A DNA stretch of 64,000 nucleotides from Wyeomyia smithii. Lineage: Eukaryota > Arthropoda > Insecta > Diptera > Culicidae. Where the stretch lies: NCBI RefSeq assembly GCF_029784165.1, contig NC_073695.1:10081786-10145785 (forward strand), written 5' to 3'. Under the pieces are notes generated by a model that worked only from the letters and a program-made list of their open reading frames with translations, made no database searches and was not told the origin of the DNA. Positions 24,941 to 34,115 of this stretch are shown piece by piece. The position numbers were made by a program, and so were the translations under genes. Position 1 is the stretch's first letter; each line of letters begins with the position of its first letter.

Positions 24941-25378
24941 TTATTTGGTATGTCGATTCAACATTATTGACGCTATTTTGTACATTTTTGATAAAATTTC
25001 GGCGCCTATAGGTCGAATTCGGTGTGTTCTATTGTTTAATCACAAAAGATTACGGCACTCCTCAACTCGCATTCACACGATATGGGTGTACCAAGATAGC
25101 AAATTTATCAGCCACTTCAAAAGTATCCCACTCCCGCTGCATCAACGCCCATAGGACGCTTGACGTGAAAACGTCAAAAGTCGCACGTATCATCAGTTTT
25201 ATGGGGAAACCATGTTCAAGCATAATCTGCCACAACTGAAAATGGGAAAAAACTCAGTTTTAGGCATTGCAAAATTCAGTGTACACCTTCACTATATTCA
25301 AATGAATTAACCTTTTAAGAAATATCATGGCGAATAAGCGTACTTATTTTGTCATTGTGTCAAGTCAACATTCGATAG
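24941..25378. other. Unassigned sequence
   Basis: No gene, TIR pair or tandem repeat was recognised between the LTR and the hAT-type element. An 85-codon open frame overlapping another frame has no motif. Confidence 0.4.
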
Positions 25379-25386
25379 CTGCTTGG

Positions 25387-25934
25387 TAGAGATGGTCGAA
25401 ATTGGCATTTTTCAAACCCGTACCCGAATTTTTTTTTTCGGTTGAAACCTGAACCCGACCCGAACCCGAAACTTTTTTTTCCGATCAAACCCAAACCCGA
25501 CCCGAACCCGAAACTGTGAAACCCAAACCCGACCCGAACCCGAGATTTATTTTTGAGGGTAGATTTCTTGTACCAACTTGAGGCTGCCCTGAAGCTTTGG
25601 GCCTCGAATGGTATTGAAAAGGCTAGTGTTTTTGCATTTGCATGAAATTAGACATCATCATCTTACAAAAATGCTTATTTGATATAGTCGGGTTTCGGGT
25701 TTTCAGACCTAAACCCGACCTTTTTTAAACCCGAACCCGACCCGAACCCGAAAATTTTTTTCCCACCAAAACCCGAACCCGACCCGTACCCGACACCTTC
25801 AAAAATTTTCAAACCCGAACCCATCCCGAACCCGACACTTTCAAAAATTTACAAACCGGAACCCGACCCGAACCCGGCGGGTACGGGTCGGGTTAGGGTT
25901 TCGGGTGTGTAAACCCGAAACCCGACCATCTCTA
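25387..25934. mobile_element. hAT-type non-autonomous element made of AACCCG-like repeats
   Basis: The ends are the perfect inverted pair TAGAGATGGTCG and CGACCATCTCTA, a hAT-style TIR. A perfect 8-bp direct duplication, CTGCTTGG, flanks it (25379-25386 and 25935-25942). The interior is largely tandem AACCCGAACCCGACCCG-type sequence in one orientation, changing to the complementary orientation near the right end, with an unrelated 120-base island at about 25555-25685. The element has no protein. Confidence 0.9.
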
Positions 25935-25942
25935 CTGCTTGG

Positions 25943-26065
25943 ACAGTGTTTATTATTGTTTCTGGTTGGCTTTTGATAATAAAGGGTGACAACAAAAATT
26001 TTGGAATTTTCTTGCGGCTCTTTCACTCCACAGCGAACACGCTCAAGGAGGAATAACAGTATGTA
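25943..26065. other. Short spacer before the Tc1-like element
   Basis: About 120 bases with no recognisable feature. Confidence 0.4.
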
Positions 26066-26085
26066 CAGTGTCGGACATAAGTTAA

Positions 26086-26798
26086 GGGGGGACCCTACTC
26101 TAGAAGGTCGAAAAATCATGAATTTTCTTTTTTTTTTGGCTGTCCAGAGTAAAGTGAAGTGTTTGGCTATTTTGGCTATTGATTAAGGTATATTTGAAGA
26201 TGTATTTTCCATGTCGTGAATGTAAATATAGTGAGTATTACACTGTTGGCAGCTGGGAACGTGGATGCTCTCTCTAAATCAGTACCTAACTGGTGGTAAG
26301 TTTTTCTCAGCTTCTAGTAGATCGATCGGGCTGAAATTTTTTTTCAGTATATAGAAACATATTATCTATCTTGTTACGTAGCCGTTTTTGAAAATTCCAA
26401 AAATTGCCGAAATGGCGGCCATTTTAGTAAAAAAATTTTTTTTTTTTTCACGAAAAACCACTATTTAAAAAATCATAAAACGTTGACAAACTCAGATATC
26501 AAATAACGGCTACGTAACAAGTTAGAAAATCCATTTTTACATGTTAAAAAAAATTCAGCAAAATCGGTTCAGTAGATGCTAAGAAAAACTTACCACCAGT
26601 TGAAAAAACATGGTTTCGAGAAAAACACTGCCAATAGCGTAATACTCACTATATTTGCACCCACGGTACACAAAATACATCTACAAGTATACCTTGATCC
26701 ATAGCCAAAATGTCCGAACACCTCACCTTCCTCTAAACATCCGAAAAAAATATCACGAAAATTCATTATTTTTCAACTTTCCAGAGTAGGGTCCCCCC
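26086..26798. mobile_element. TTAA-flanked (piggyBac-type) hairpin MITE
   Basis: The perfect terminal pair GGGGGGACCCTACTCT and AGAGTAGGGTCCCCCC is flanked by TTAA on both sides (26082-26085 and 26799-26802). The two halves are complementary for most of their length. They share blocks such as ATATAGTGAGTATTAC, CTGGTGGTAAGTTTTTCT and TTGTTACGTAGCCGTT in inverse order, so the whole element is a long imperfect hairpin. There is no coding capacity. Confidence 0.9.
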
Positions 26799-27156
26799 TT
26801 AAGCAACTGGGTGGTACAACAGATAACTTTTATTATTGCATGAAGAAGAATCACGTTCGAAAGTATTTATTCAATCCATATGTTACTCTATCAACAAATA
26901 ATTACACACTAGACTCACGTTGTGAAAAGTTTAATGGCAGCACTGTTCAAATATATTGATAAGGTGCCTAAACTCGCGCGACATAAAATAAGCAACTGAC
27001 AAATTTGGTAAACAAAGTGGTCGATATAAGTTATTACGTGGACAATTACTACTGTTATACAGTTCTCAACTTTCAAACTTGATGAATTAATCAAATATTG
27101 TGGAATTTAGCAGTTTTAATTATTTGCTGAAGTATTGAGTAAAGTGATCTATAGAA

Positions 27157-27447
27157 ATGTCTCGTTATGTGTACAGTAACGACTTGAAACCAAAAATAGT
27201 TAAGTTCATTCCACAAGACGTACCCGCAAAGAAGTAAGTTAACTTTTTGTATTCACTAGTATCCCGCCTACTGAAGCGATATAATGAAAGAGAAACGGTT
27301 GAACCGGCTGCCTGTTTCGGTCGTCGGAGTAAAACTAGTCCACGAATGGTCCGCGTAATCAAATGTTGCTCTGAAAACGACTGTTTTACATCAGGATTCG
27401 AAATAAGAAACAATTTAGGCTTGCCTCACGGCGATTCGCAGCAATAG
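27157..27447 (+). pseudogene. Tc1-like transposase, N-terminal remnant
   Basis: The ATG at 27157 opens 26 codons beginning MSRYVYSNDLKPKIV and stops at 27235. A second frame then gives VSRLLKRYNERETVEP and GRRSKTSPRMVRVI, the end of the paired-like DNA-binding region of Tc1 transposases, with a GRRSKTSPR-like linker motif. The bases between the two frames begin GTAAGT and end TAG, but about 30 bases is too short for a normal intron and part of the helix-turn-helix is missing. A deletion or frameshift is therefore more likely. The catalytic DDE/D half is absent, cut off where the element at 27494 begins. In an intact element it would bind the TIRs. Confidence 0.75.
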
Positions 27448-27744
27448 CATAAAAGATATGCAACAAAATATTTTGAAAATCAGTAATAATTAAGGGGTTA
27501 TATACTTTTTCAGTTTTCGAAAAATCGAAATTTTTTTATTACATTATCTTGAACTACAACATCTTGAGAACATTTTAACAAATTTTCATAAAGATCTAAG
27601 CAATAGGGAGAAAGTAAGAGCGATTTGCAACACGCCTCGCTACGGCCGCATAAGCTAAACTTGAAACTTTAAACGCGATTATCTCGGAATAGTGACTTTG
27701 CCGTGATCCTAATTGCGATCCGATTTCCTTCATCTTTTTTTTTT

Positions 27745-28468
27745 TTAATTTTCGTTATTAAATTCGATAGTCCTTGAACGATCGCTTTTTGAAACATACA
27801 GTTACATTTTGCCGCAAAAAAAATTAATGCAATTTTTAGCGCTCAAAACGTGCACTTTTGGGAAAAACGTTTCCGTTAGCACTGAAAACAAAATACTCAT
27901 AAAGTCGTTCAAGGACACAGCAGCAGCGATGGAAGAAAATCGTTTCTAGCGATTTTTGAATACATATAAATCTCCTTTGTGATGCATTAACATCTCTGTC
28001 AGTGTGCGATATACATTTACTCTTCTCACATTTGCAAGCAGATCTATGTGTAAGACGAGTTACGAGGATTGCAAAGGAGCACCATGTATATAGTATCCCT
28101 GCTGGCGTATTCTCTTGCTCTTCCTTCGCACTATTCGCCTCTTGTCGTGACTGCTAACAACAACATCTGTATCTAAATGTGCACAGCTGAGTATATGGGG
28201 TTAGTCGCAATATGTACATATGATGAACAAAGATCATTCATGATCATTCAGCCAATGATTGAGATTTTTGTCAAAAAGAGAGGGAAAAAAAAGTGTGTTG
28301 TCTCCTACTCCCATAATGAGATTGTTTTGGTGGCAGGTTCAAGTTCCCAGTTGGTTTAGAGATCTTGCTTGTATAAAACGTGTGTCAGGATGGACAAAAA
28401 GGTAGAAAAGGTTAACATATCCGCAAAAAGTTCGGCAAGTTTTCGCAGTAGAGAATGGCGGTTTCAGA
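27745..28468. other. Interior of the 27494 element, unassigned
   Basis: No gene. Sixty-codon open frames only. It is bounded on the right by a long inverted-repeat element. Confidence 0.4.
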
Positions 28469-30463
28469 TGCGGAAGGCGGAGTTCAAAATATTAAGAAAT
28501 TATTTAATGACATTGATCGCTAGTCTTTCGAAATAACCTGTATAATGATATACACTATAACTAGCATCGAAAACATTATGTTTCATTAGGGTGGTTCATT
28601 TATTTGACATAGAGTGGTTTATAATATTGTGTAAAAATGAGTATAAAAAGAAAAAAATCACTTTTCACTCAATACCAATAGAAAAATTCCTGAAAATATA
28701 ATATTTGATACATCATTGTCGTTAGGGTGGCAATGTTGAATTGGAAAAAAATACCATGTTAAATGGCAAGATATATCAAAACAAATTTACAAAATGTTTC
28801 AGAAAACTACTCTGTGCAAAAAAATATAACTCAACCAAAATTAAAATTGTGTCTCGCGGAAAATGTTGAATGCTTCCATGTCATTTACAAAATCACACAC
28901 GGGAGGTGCATGGAATTTGAATAATGTTTTCTATTCCAAGTGTCTTGAAAGTACATGAAACGGTGGATACTGATGGAATATGTTTTTTTTTTATTTTGTT
29001 TGAAAAATATACTCTCTAGGACACTTGTACTTGTTTATGCGAATGCTGTACCAGACAATTTATTCGTTTTATTTGGGGGCCGTCCACATACCACGTGGAC
29101 AGGTTTTTAACGATATTGACCCCCCCCCCTCCCCGTGGACAAATGTCCATATGAATTATAAAATTGTTGTAAGGACCGTGGACATCACACAACACCCCCC
29201 CCCCCAAGCTGTCCACGTGGTATGTGGACAGCCCCTTACCACAATAATGTCCTTCGCCAGGGATAGGGATCTCAATCAATAAGCAACACAATTGACTCGT
29301 TGTTTCTGAGTTTGCGTCGTTTTGACAGTTCAACCATACATTTTCTGTTAAGTTTACATCATCAGAACGTGAACGTGCCCATTGGCTAAAACTTTGCATA
29401 GTCGTTTTCATAGGCAAAAAATGCCCTTTTGTGCTATAGGTTCAATTTTTTGAAACACAACTCATATTGAAAAGCTATTGAAAAATTCTATTATGATGGT
29501 ATTGATGATTACCAATACTTTTAGAGCCAACACGGTTCGTTTGAGCGGTGTGACGTCTTCGGCAAAGTTGTAACTTATAGTTTTGTCTTCCAAAAAAATA
29601 TAGACTGTAAAAACATATTATTGATTTTTTGAAAACAAATTAAAAGAAAATTAAAAATTAATTATCCAAAACAGCCCATTTGAAAAAAATCGATTTTTTT
29701 TTATAAAAACTTCGAAAGATTACCTGAACAACGAAACCGGTCATGGAGGAATCAGAAAAAAAAGCTATTTTTTTTCACGGGGTACATCTTTTTTGGAAGT
29801 ACAAAGTTATTTTTACAACTTTGTCAGGTACACTATGACAATCAAATAAATCTTTTTGACCGTAAAAATATTCTTAATTCCTCATACAGTGCTCTATTGG
29901 AAATTAAAAATATGTCTACAGTCGAAACGGTTTGTTTGATTGACATAGTGTCTTCGGCAAAGTTGTAGATAATATTTTGTCCTTTCAAAAGAAAAATATT
30001 CCTTTTGAAAAAACGATTCAAACAATTAGTTTTTTCAAAAAAAAAAAATTTTTTTTTTCAAAAAACGATAACATTTTTTTCTTAACTTCTAAATGGTCGG
30101 ACTGGTTTCATTGTTTTGGCAATCTTTTGTAGGTTTTATTAAAAAATCAGATTTTTAAAAAATGAGCTCATTTGAATACATAATTGTTTTTTAATTTTTC
30201 GTCTTATTTTATTTTTCAATAAATGATTTTTTTAAATGTATTTTTTTGGAAAGACAGAATTATTATTTATAACTTTGTCGAAGACGTCACACCAATCAAA
30301 CGAACCGAAGTGCTTTTTTATTTTATACTCATTTTTCACTATATTATGAATTATGATGTATTCGATGCTACTTATAGTGTATATCATTATACAGGCTATT
30401 TCGAGAGACTAGCAATTAATTTCATTAAATAAATTCTAAATGTTTTAAACTCCGCCTTCCACA
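28469..30463. mobile_element. Foldback element with long inverted arms
   Basis: The left arm (28469 to about 28655) and right arm (about 30310-30463) are complementary. Each contains GGAAGGCGGAGTT, CTAGT-TCGAAATA and CCTGTATAATGATATACACT blocks. The interior is built from several diverged copies, in alternating orientation, of a unit whose core is GTCTTCGGCAAAGTTGTA (near 29550, 29800 inverted, 29950, 30280 inverted). A 160-bp MITE is inserted at 29076-29235. No protein is encoded. Confidence 0.75.
29076..29235. mobile_element. MITE with GGGGCCGTCCACATACC ends
   Basis: The left end GGGGCCGTCCACATACCACG and the right end CGTGGTATGTGGACAGCCCC are inverted repeats of about 27 bases. Inside are two C-rich runs and inverted GTGGACA motifs. 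The right flank is TTA (29236-29238) and the left flank TTG. The ends are nearly identical to those of the 7.5-kb transposon at 37851-45343, so this is very likely a non-autonomous derivative moved by that type of transposase. Confidence 0.85.
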
Positions 30464-30605
30464 ATTGAAAAAACGATTAAGTCCCAGAGAGTCGATTTTT
30501 GCAATTTTTTTTTCAGATGACACCAATTCTCGACGTTTCATGCGTTTCTAAGTCATTTGGCATCAAAAACCATCGAAAACCGATTTTTTTTTGGCTATGA
30601 AAATA

Positions 30606-31689
30606 CAGTAATCACCCGATTTTCAGTACCCGATTTTATCTGCCCCCGATTTTATCACCTTTGTCACCCAATTTTATCATCATATAACATTTTATGTCCA
30701 CCATCTCCGAATCTCGCGATTATTTACAAGTGCCAGTTCCACTGCCAATTAAGATACAAACTTTCGTCTCTTAATGTCTGTAGACAGTATCCTCGATTAA
30801 TTTTTATTTTTAAAATCATTGGTGTTGTTTCAACTACTTCATCGATTTTTTTCCCTCTCTAGTTTCGTCAGGCCTATCGGTCCAAAAAGCCAGGGATTGT
30901 GACTGTTAGATACGTTACGTACGTCATCGAATTGTTTCTGCTTCTGGGTGAATGAAGAAAAAGTACAAAAAGTCTCAATTTTCATGTGTTTTGAAATGTA
31001 TTGAAGAGATATTTTGTGAAAGGGCTATCAGTAAACCACATAAACACATTATGGGTCATTTCTGATCCCTCTTCCGTAACCTTAAAAAATAGCTGAAACT
31101 AATTTTTTGAGCTGCTTGAGATATGTATGACACTAAGAGAACAACTTCACAGCTTTATGCAAACACTAGTACCTAACCTACGAACTGGTAGTGAAATTTA
31201 TGTTTTACTTATATGAGAGCCCTCCCTCTTCCAGAGGAGGGATGGGTGTCAAGTGACCATTGACATATTTCTTACTCCTAATTACCTCACCATGTCAAAT
31301 TTGGTTCCATTTGCTTGATTAGTTTTTAAGTTACGTAGAAGTTTGTGTTATATTTGTATGGAAGCCCTCCCTTTAAGAAGAGGAAGGGGTCTCGAGCTAC
31401 TCTAATAACCTTTTCCGGCCTCAAAAACCCCTACATAAAAATTTTCACGCCGATTAGTACAGTAGTTCCCACGTCTATAAGGATCAGAGAAGCAGACAGA
31501 CGGATAGAACTGCTTTTTCATATGATTCGATTTCTTGTAGTAATCAAAATCGCTGATTTTACGTGTTAAATTATTGGTTTATCATCTTTTATAACAAAAT
31601 AATAATAAAAAAAAATCCCGATTTTATCACTTTCTCTATTTTATCACTCCAAACATCATCAAGGGGGTGATATAATCGGGTGATCACTG
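30606..31689. mobile_element. Tc1/mariner-superfamily element with CAGT-ATCACCCGATT ends
   Basis: The left end CAGTAATCACCCGATTTT and the right end complement CAGTGATCACCCGATTAT are inverted, with TA on each side (30604-30605 and 31690-31691). The phrase CCCGATTTTATCA is repeated several times just inside both ends. There is no transposase. A fragment of another repeat lies inside at about 31190-31525. Confidence 0.75.
31190..31525 (-). mobile_element. Fragment of the Helitron-like repeat found at 53.7 and 61.5 kb
   Basis: On the minus strand it matches the first part of the 53689-55563 element. It has the AGACAGACGG/CTATAAGGATCAGA start region, the AAAATTTTCACGCCGAT segment and two units containing TTTGGTTCCATTTG and CCCTCCCTCTTCCAGAGG-like sequence. 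Confidence 0.65.
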
Positions 31690-31781
31690 TATTTGCAATG
31701 GTCGACTAAATTGATTGCCCGGTTTTGTGATGGAATTTCTCTGATATGAATGAAACATGATGGTGCAACATCGACGTGTTA

Positions 31782-32010
31782 TATTACAAATTACGTAACG
31801 CTGAAAATCTAAATTGCAGACCCCCCCCCTCCTATGTAACGATAGGTAGCGTTCGACATGACCCCCCCTAAAATTACTTACCACTAATCAGTCTGACTCC
31901 TCTCCGAAATTTTCAATTTCGAGCAAACATGATAGTTACGTAACTGTCTCTACTACCCCCCCCTCCCTACCTCCCTCCCTCCCTCCTACGTAACAATAAG
32001 TAACGCAGTG
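31782..32010. mobile_element. Decayed copy of the GTTACGTAA-rich MITE
   Basis: The left part, CAAATTACGTAACGCTG, matches the element at 22038-22313. Interior blocks CCTATGTAACGATA and GATAGTTACGTAACTGTC match in the same order. The right terminal repeat is lost. A CCCT-rich run has expanded at about 31955-31985. Confidence 0.65.
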
Positions 32011-32930
32011 ATTCTTTGTAAAAAGTCAATCCGAAAGGAAACGATAAAAAATAAAATATTACACGTAGGTACCCTGAAACTTATTGTTGCTTGAAAAGAA
32101 TTATTGTTATGTTTACTAAAAATCTTAGTTCAAAACGACTAAAAAGAATTTAGTTTTAAGAGATAGGTTCAAGCATTTGAATGTCTACTATCAATCACGC
32201 AAACTATGCCAAACTTGCGTTTTTTAAATTTATTTATATCAGGTAGCCACCTTCTCTCTCTCTCTCTCCTCTTAGCACTACCTCTGAAATTAATATGAGG
32301 AAAATGTTCCATTCACCAAACCATAACCAAAACGAGAGGTAGATAAATTCTTCGGCATAACCGCAAGCTTAACGTAGGATAATTCGGTTAATTGAATAAT
32401 AGCAAAGTTTGGGACCTATTAATTTCTGTATTACCTGCTTAAGCAGCCTTTTTTTTTAAATGAATAAAACAAAAAAATATTATATAATATCATGTTTCAC
32501 ACTACTCCAGCAGTTTTTCATTAATTGGTGTAGCAAACCTGCTGAAAACAATCGTTGCCCAAGTAGTCCGATAGCCTAAAATAACTCTCCCTCCCGCCGT
32601 CACCGTACCACATCATTGCTACTGCGTCACTGTGATGCGAAGGGGACAAGTCAAGTTTATTATTCTCTTTTGCTATCGTTTTTCCTCGTGCGACGAGCCA
32701 CGTACGGAGAAAAAAACACAACGAGTTGCGCGGATCTTTCTCTTCTTAGAGCTGTATATAGTCTAGTTATGTATTTATTATTTCCGAGTGAGCAATGCAT
32801 CAACATTTTGTTACGTACTGAGAGGATTCAAGTTTATTCATTACTTGAACACATCGCAATCTGTACAGTTTGGGACAAAACGACAATCGGGTCATAATCG
32901 TTTCGTTTCCATCGCTAAACTAATGAAATA
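32011..32930. other. Unassigned sequence within the nested block
   Basis: It contains a CT microsatellite (about 32250-32270) and short open frames (93 codons or fewer) without motifs. No element boundaries could be set. Confidence 0.4.
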
Positions 32931-33420
32931 ATATGAGTTTTTTTTTAATTCAGTGGACGCGCTGAGTCTTTATGAGGATCACCGCAAGCCTCTGCGAAAA
33001 AAAGCGTTTCGGAGAAACGGCCATAATTGGTAAATCTCAAAATAAAACGTATTTTGTTGTTGTTGATAAACTGTGCTTTCAGAAAAATACAACTTTGATG
33101 CAATAAAAATGGTGCTACGCACTTAAAAATAACTTTAAACTTCCCTCATTTTTCTCGACCAAAAGGGTATATAACTCCCTAATTGATATCTTTTAGTTCT
33201 TATCTTTTGTCGCTTCAAAAATCATCGTATTTTAACTTCTATTGTACTTACATAATGTTATTCAAAAACAAATAACGGCAAGCACTCTGAACTAATGCAA
33301 ATGAAAAGACACTATCCGAACCCGGAAGCAATGAGCGTCGCTTAAATCTATAATTTTTGAGACTGGTTTGCAAACCTCAAACTAGTTGCTTAACTTATGT
33401 CCGGAACTGTAAATGGAAGT

Positions 33421-33449
<29 letters not shown>
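33421..33449. repeat. CT dinucleotide microsatellite
   Basis: About 14 uninterrupted CT units lie immediately outside the right end of the Tc1-like element. Confidence 0.95.
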
Positions 33450-33454
<5 letters not shown>

Positions 33455-33941
33455 ATGCCAGGTTTTGTTTATGCATGCCCAGTTCTCTTAAAAATGGCGT
33501 CGAAATAAAGAGCATTCTGCAAGCGCATTCTCAGTTCTCTTTGAACTGCACAAAATTTGACATAAAGTTTATGGTAAGCCTTTTTTAAAGCAAAAATCTT
33601 CCGGTTTCGATTGTGTATAACTTCCTGCAAACCTCAACAATAACCCGCCGAAAGGTAGTGGAAAACCGTCCAGAGTAGTGAACAGAAAAGGGAATCATAA
33701 TTCAAGCCTAGTATCTTAGCTATCAATCAAAATGTATACCGGAATGAATGTTTGAATACAATTATGATGCTATTACCGATGAGAAGCATCTGTTTTGGCC
33801 AGATAAAATATCATCACTCAACTCCATATGTATTTCAAATACGCAAACCAACGAATCTACCTCAGTGTTCTCCAACCGAAGATTTCGGTACAATAATAAC
33901 TGGAAATCAACGAGCTGCAAACAGATGATTGGTAGAATCAA

Positions 33942-34115
33942 GAGGTGTATTCACTTCTGTTTATTATACACAGACTTCACGGTCAACTGTTTAGTGGACA
34001 ATTATGGGGCTGGACGTTACGATACTGTTGACACTAACAGACTCTTCCAAGACTGAATTCGAACATACGACGACTGGCTTGTTAGGCCAGCATCGTACCT
34101 CGAGGCTAACTGCGA
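33942..34115 (-). mobile_element. tRNA-headed SINE
   Basis: Read on the minus strand it begins with a tRNA-like head (tacgatgctggcctaac, then a B-box-like TGTTCGAATTC at 34055-34065) and continues into a body ending AGTCTGTGTATAATAAACAG. The plus-strand copy at 61748-61945 shows the same order, including AGACTGTTAGTGTCA and ACAGTTGACYGYGAAGTCTG. Boundaries are set by the shared region. Confidence 0.8.

Larger units (their letters stand above)
27494..33178. mobile_element. TTAA-type element with GGGGTTATATAC ends, expanded by insertions
   Basis: The left edge reads TTAAGGGGTTATATAC. The right edge complement reads TTAGGGAGTTATATAC, so the flanks are TTAA (27490-27493) and CTAA (33179-33182). 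Subterminal similarity continues inward; both arms contain a CTTTGCCGTGATCCT-like block at about 27700 and, inverted, about 32985. No transposase was found. It interrupts the Tc1-like transposase. Confidence 0.6.
26066..33409 (+). mobile_element. Tc1-like element expanded by nested insertions
   Basis: The left end CAGTGTCGGACATAAGTTAA is matched by the inverted right end, whose complement reads CAGTTCCGGACATAAGTTAA. TA dinucleotides flank both (26064-26065 and 33410-33411). The inverted match continues into GCAACT once an insertion at 26086-26798 is removed. A Tc1-type transposase remnant lies inside in the plus orientation. Most of the 7.3 kb is later insertions: a TTAA-flanked MITE in the left TIR, a second TTAA-type element at 27494-33178, and several elements inside that. 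Confidence 0.75.

Noticed and set aside
25430..25930. Telomere-like AACCCG array as a true internal telomere
   Set aside because: It lies exactly between hAT-type ends with an 8-bp target duplication, so it is part of a transposon.
27235..27266. Micro-intron in the Tc1-like transposase
   Set aside because: GTAAGT and an AG are present, but about 30 bases is shorter than functional insect introns and part of the expected domain is missing.
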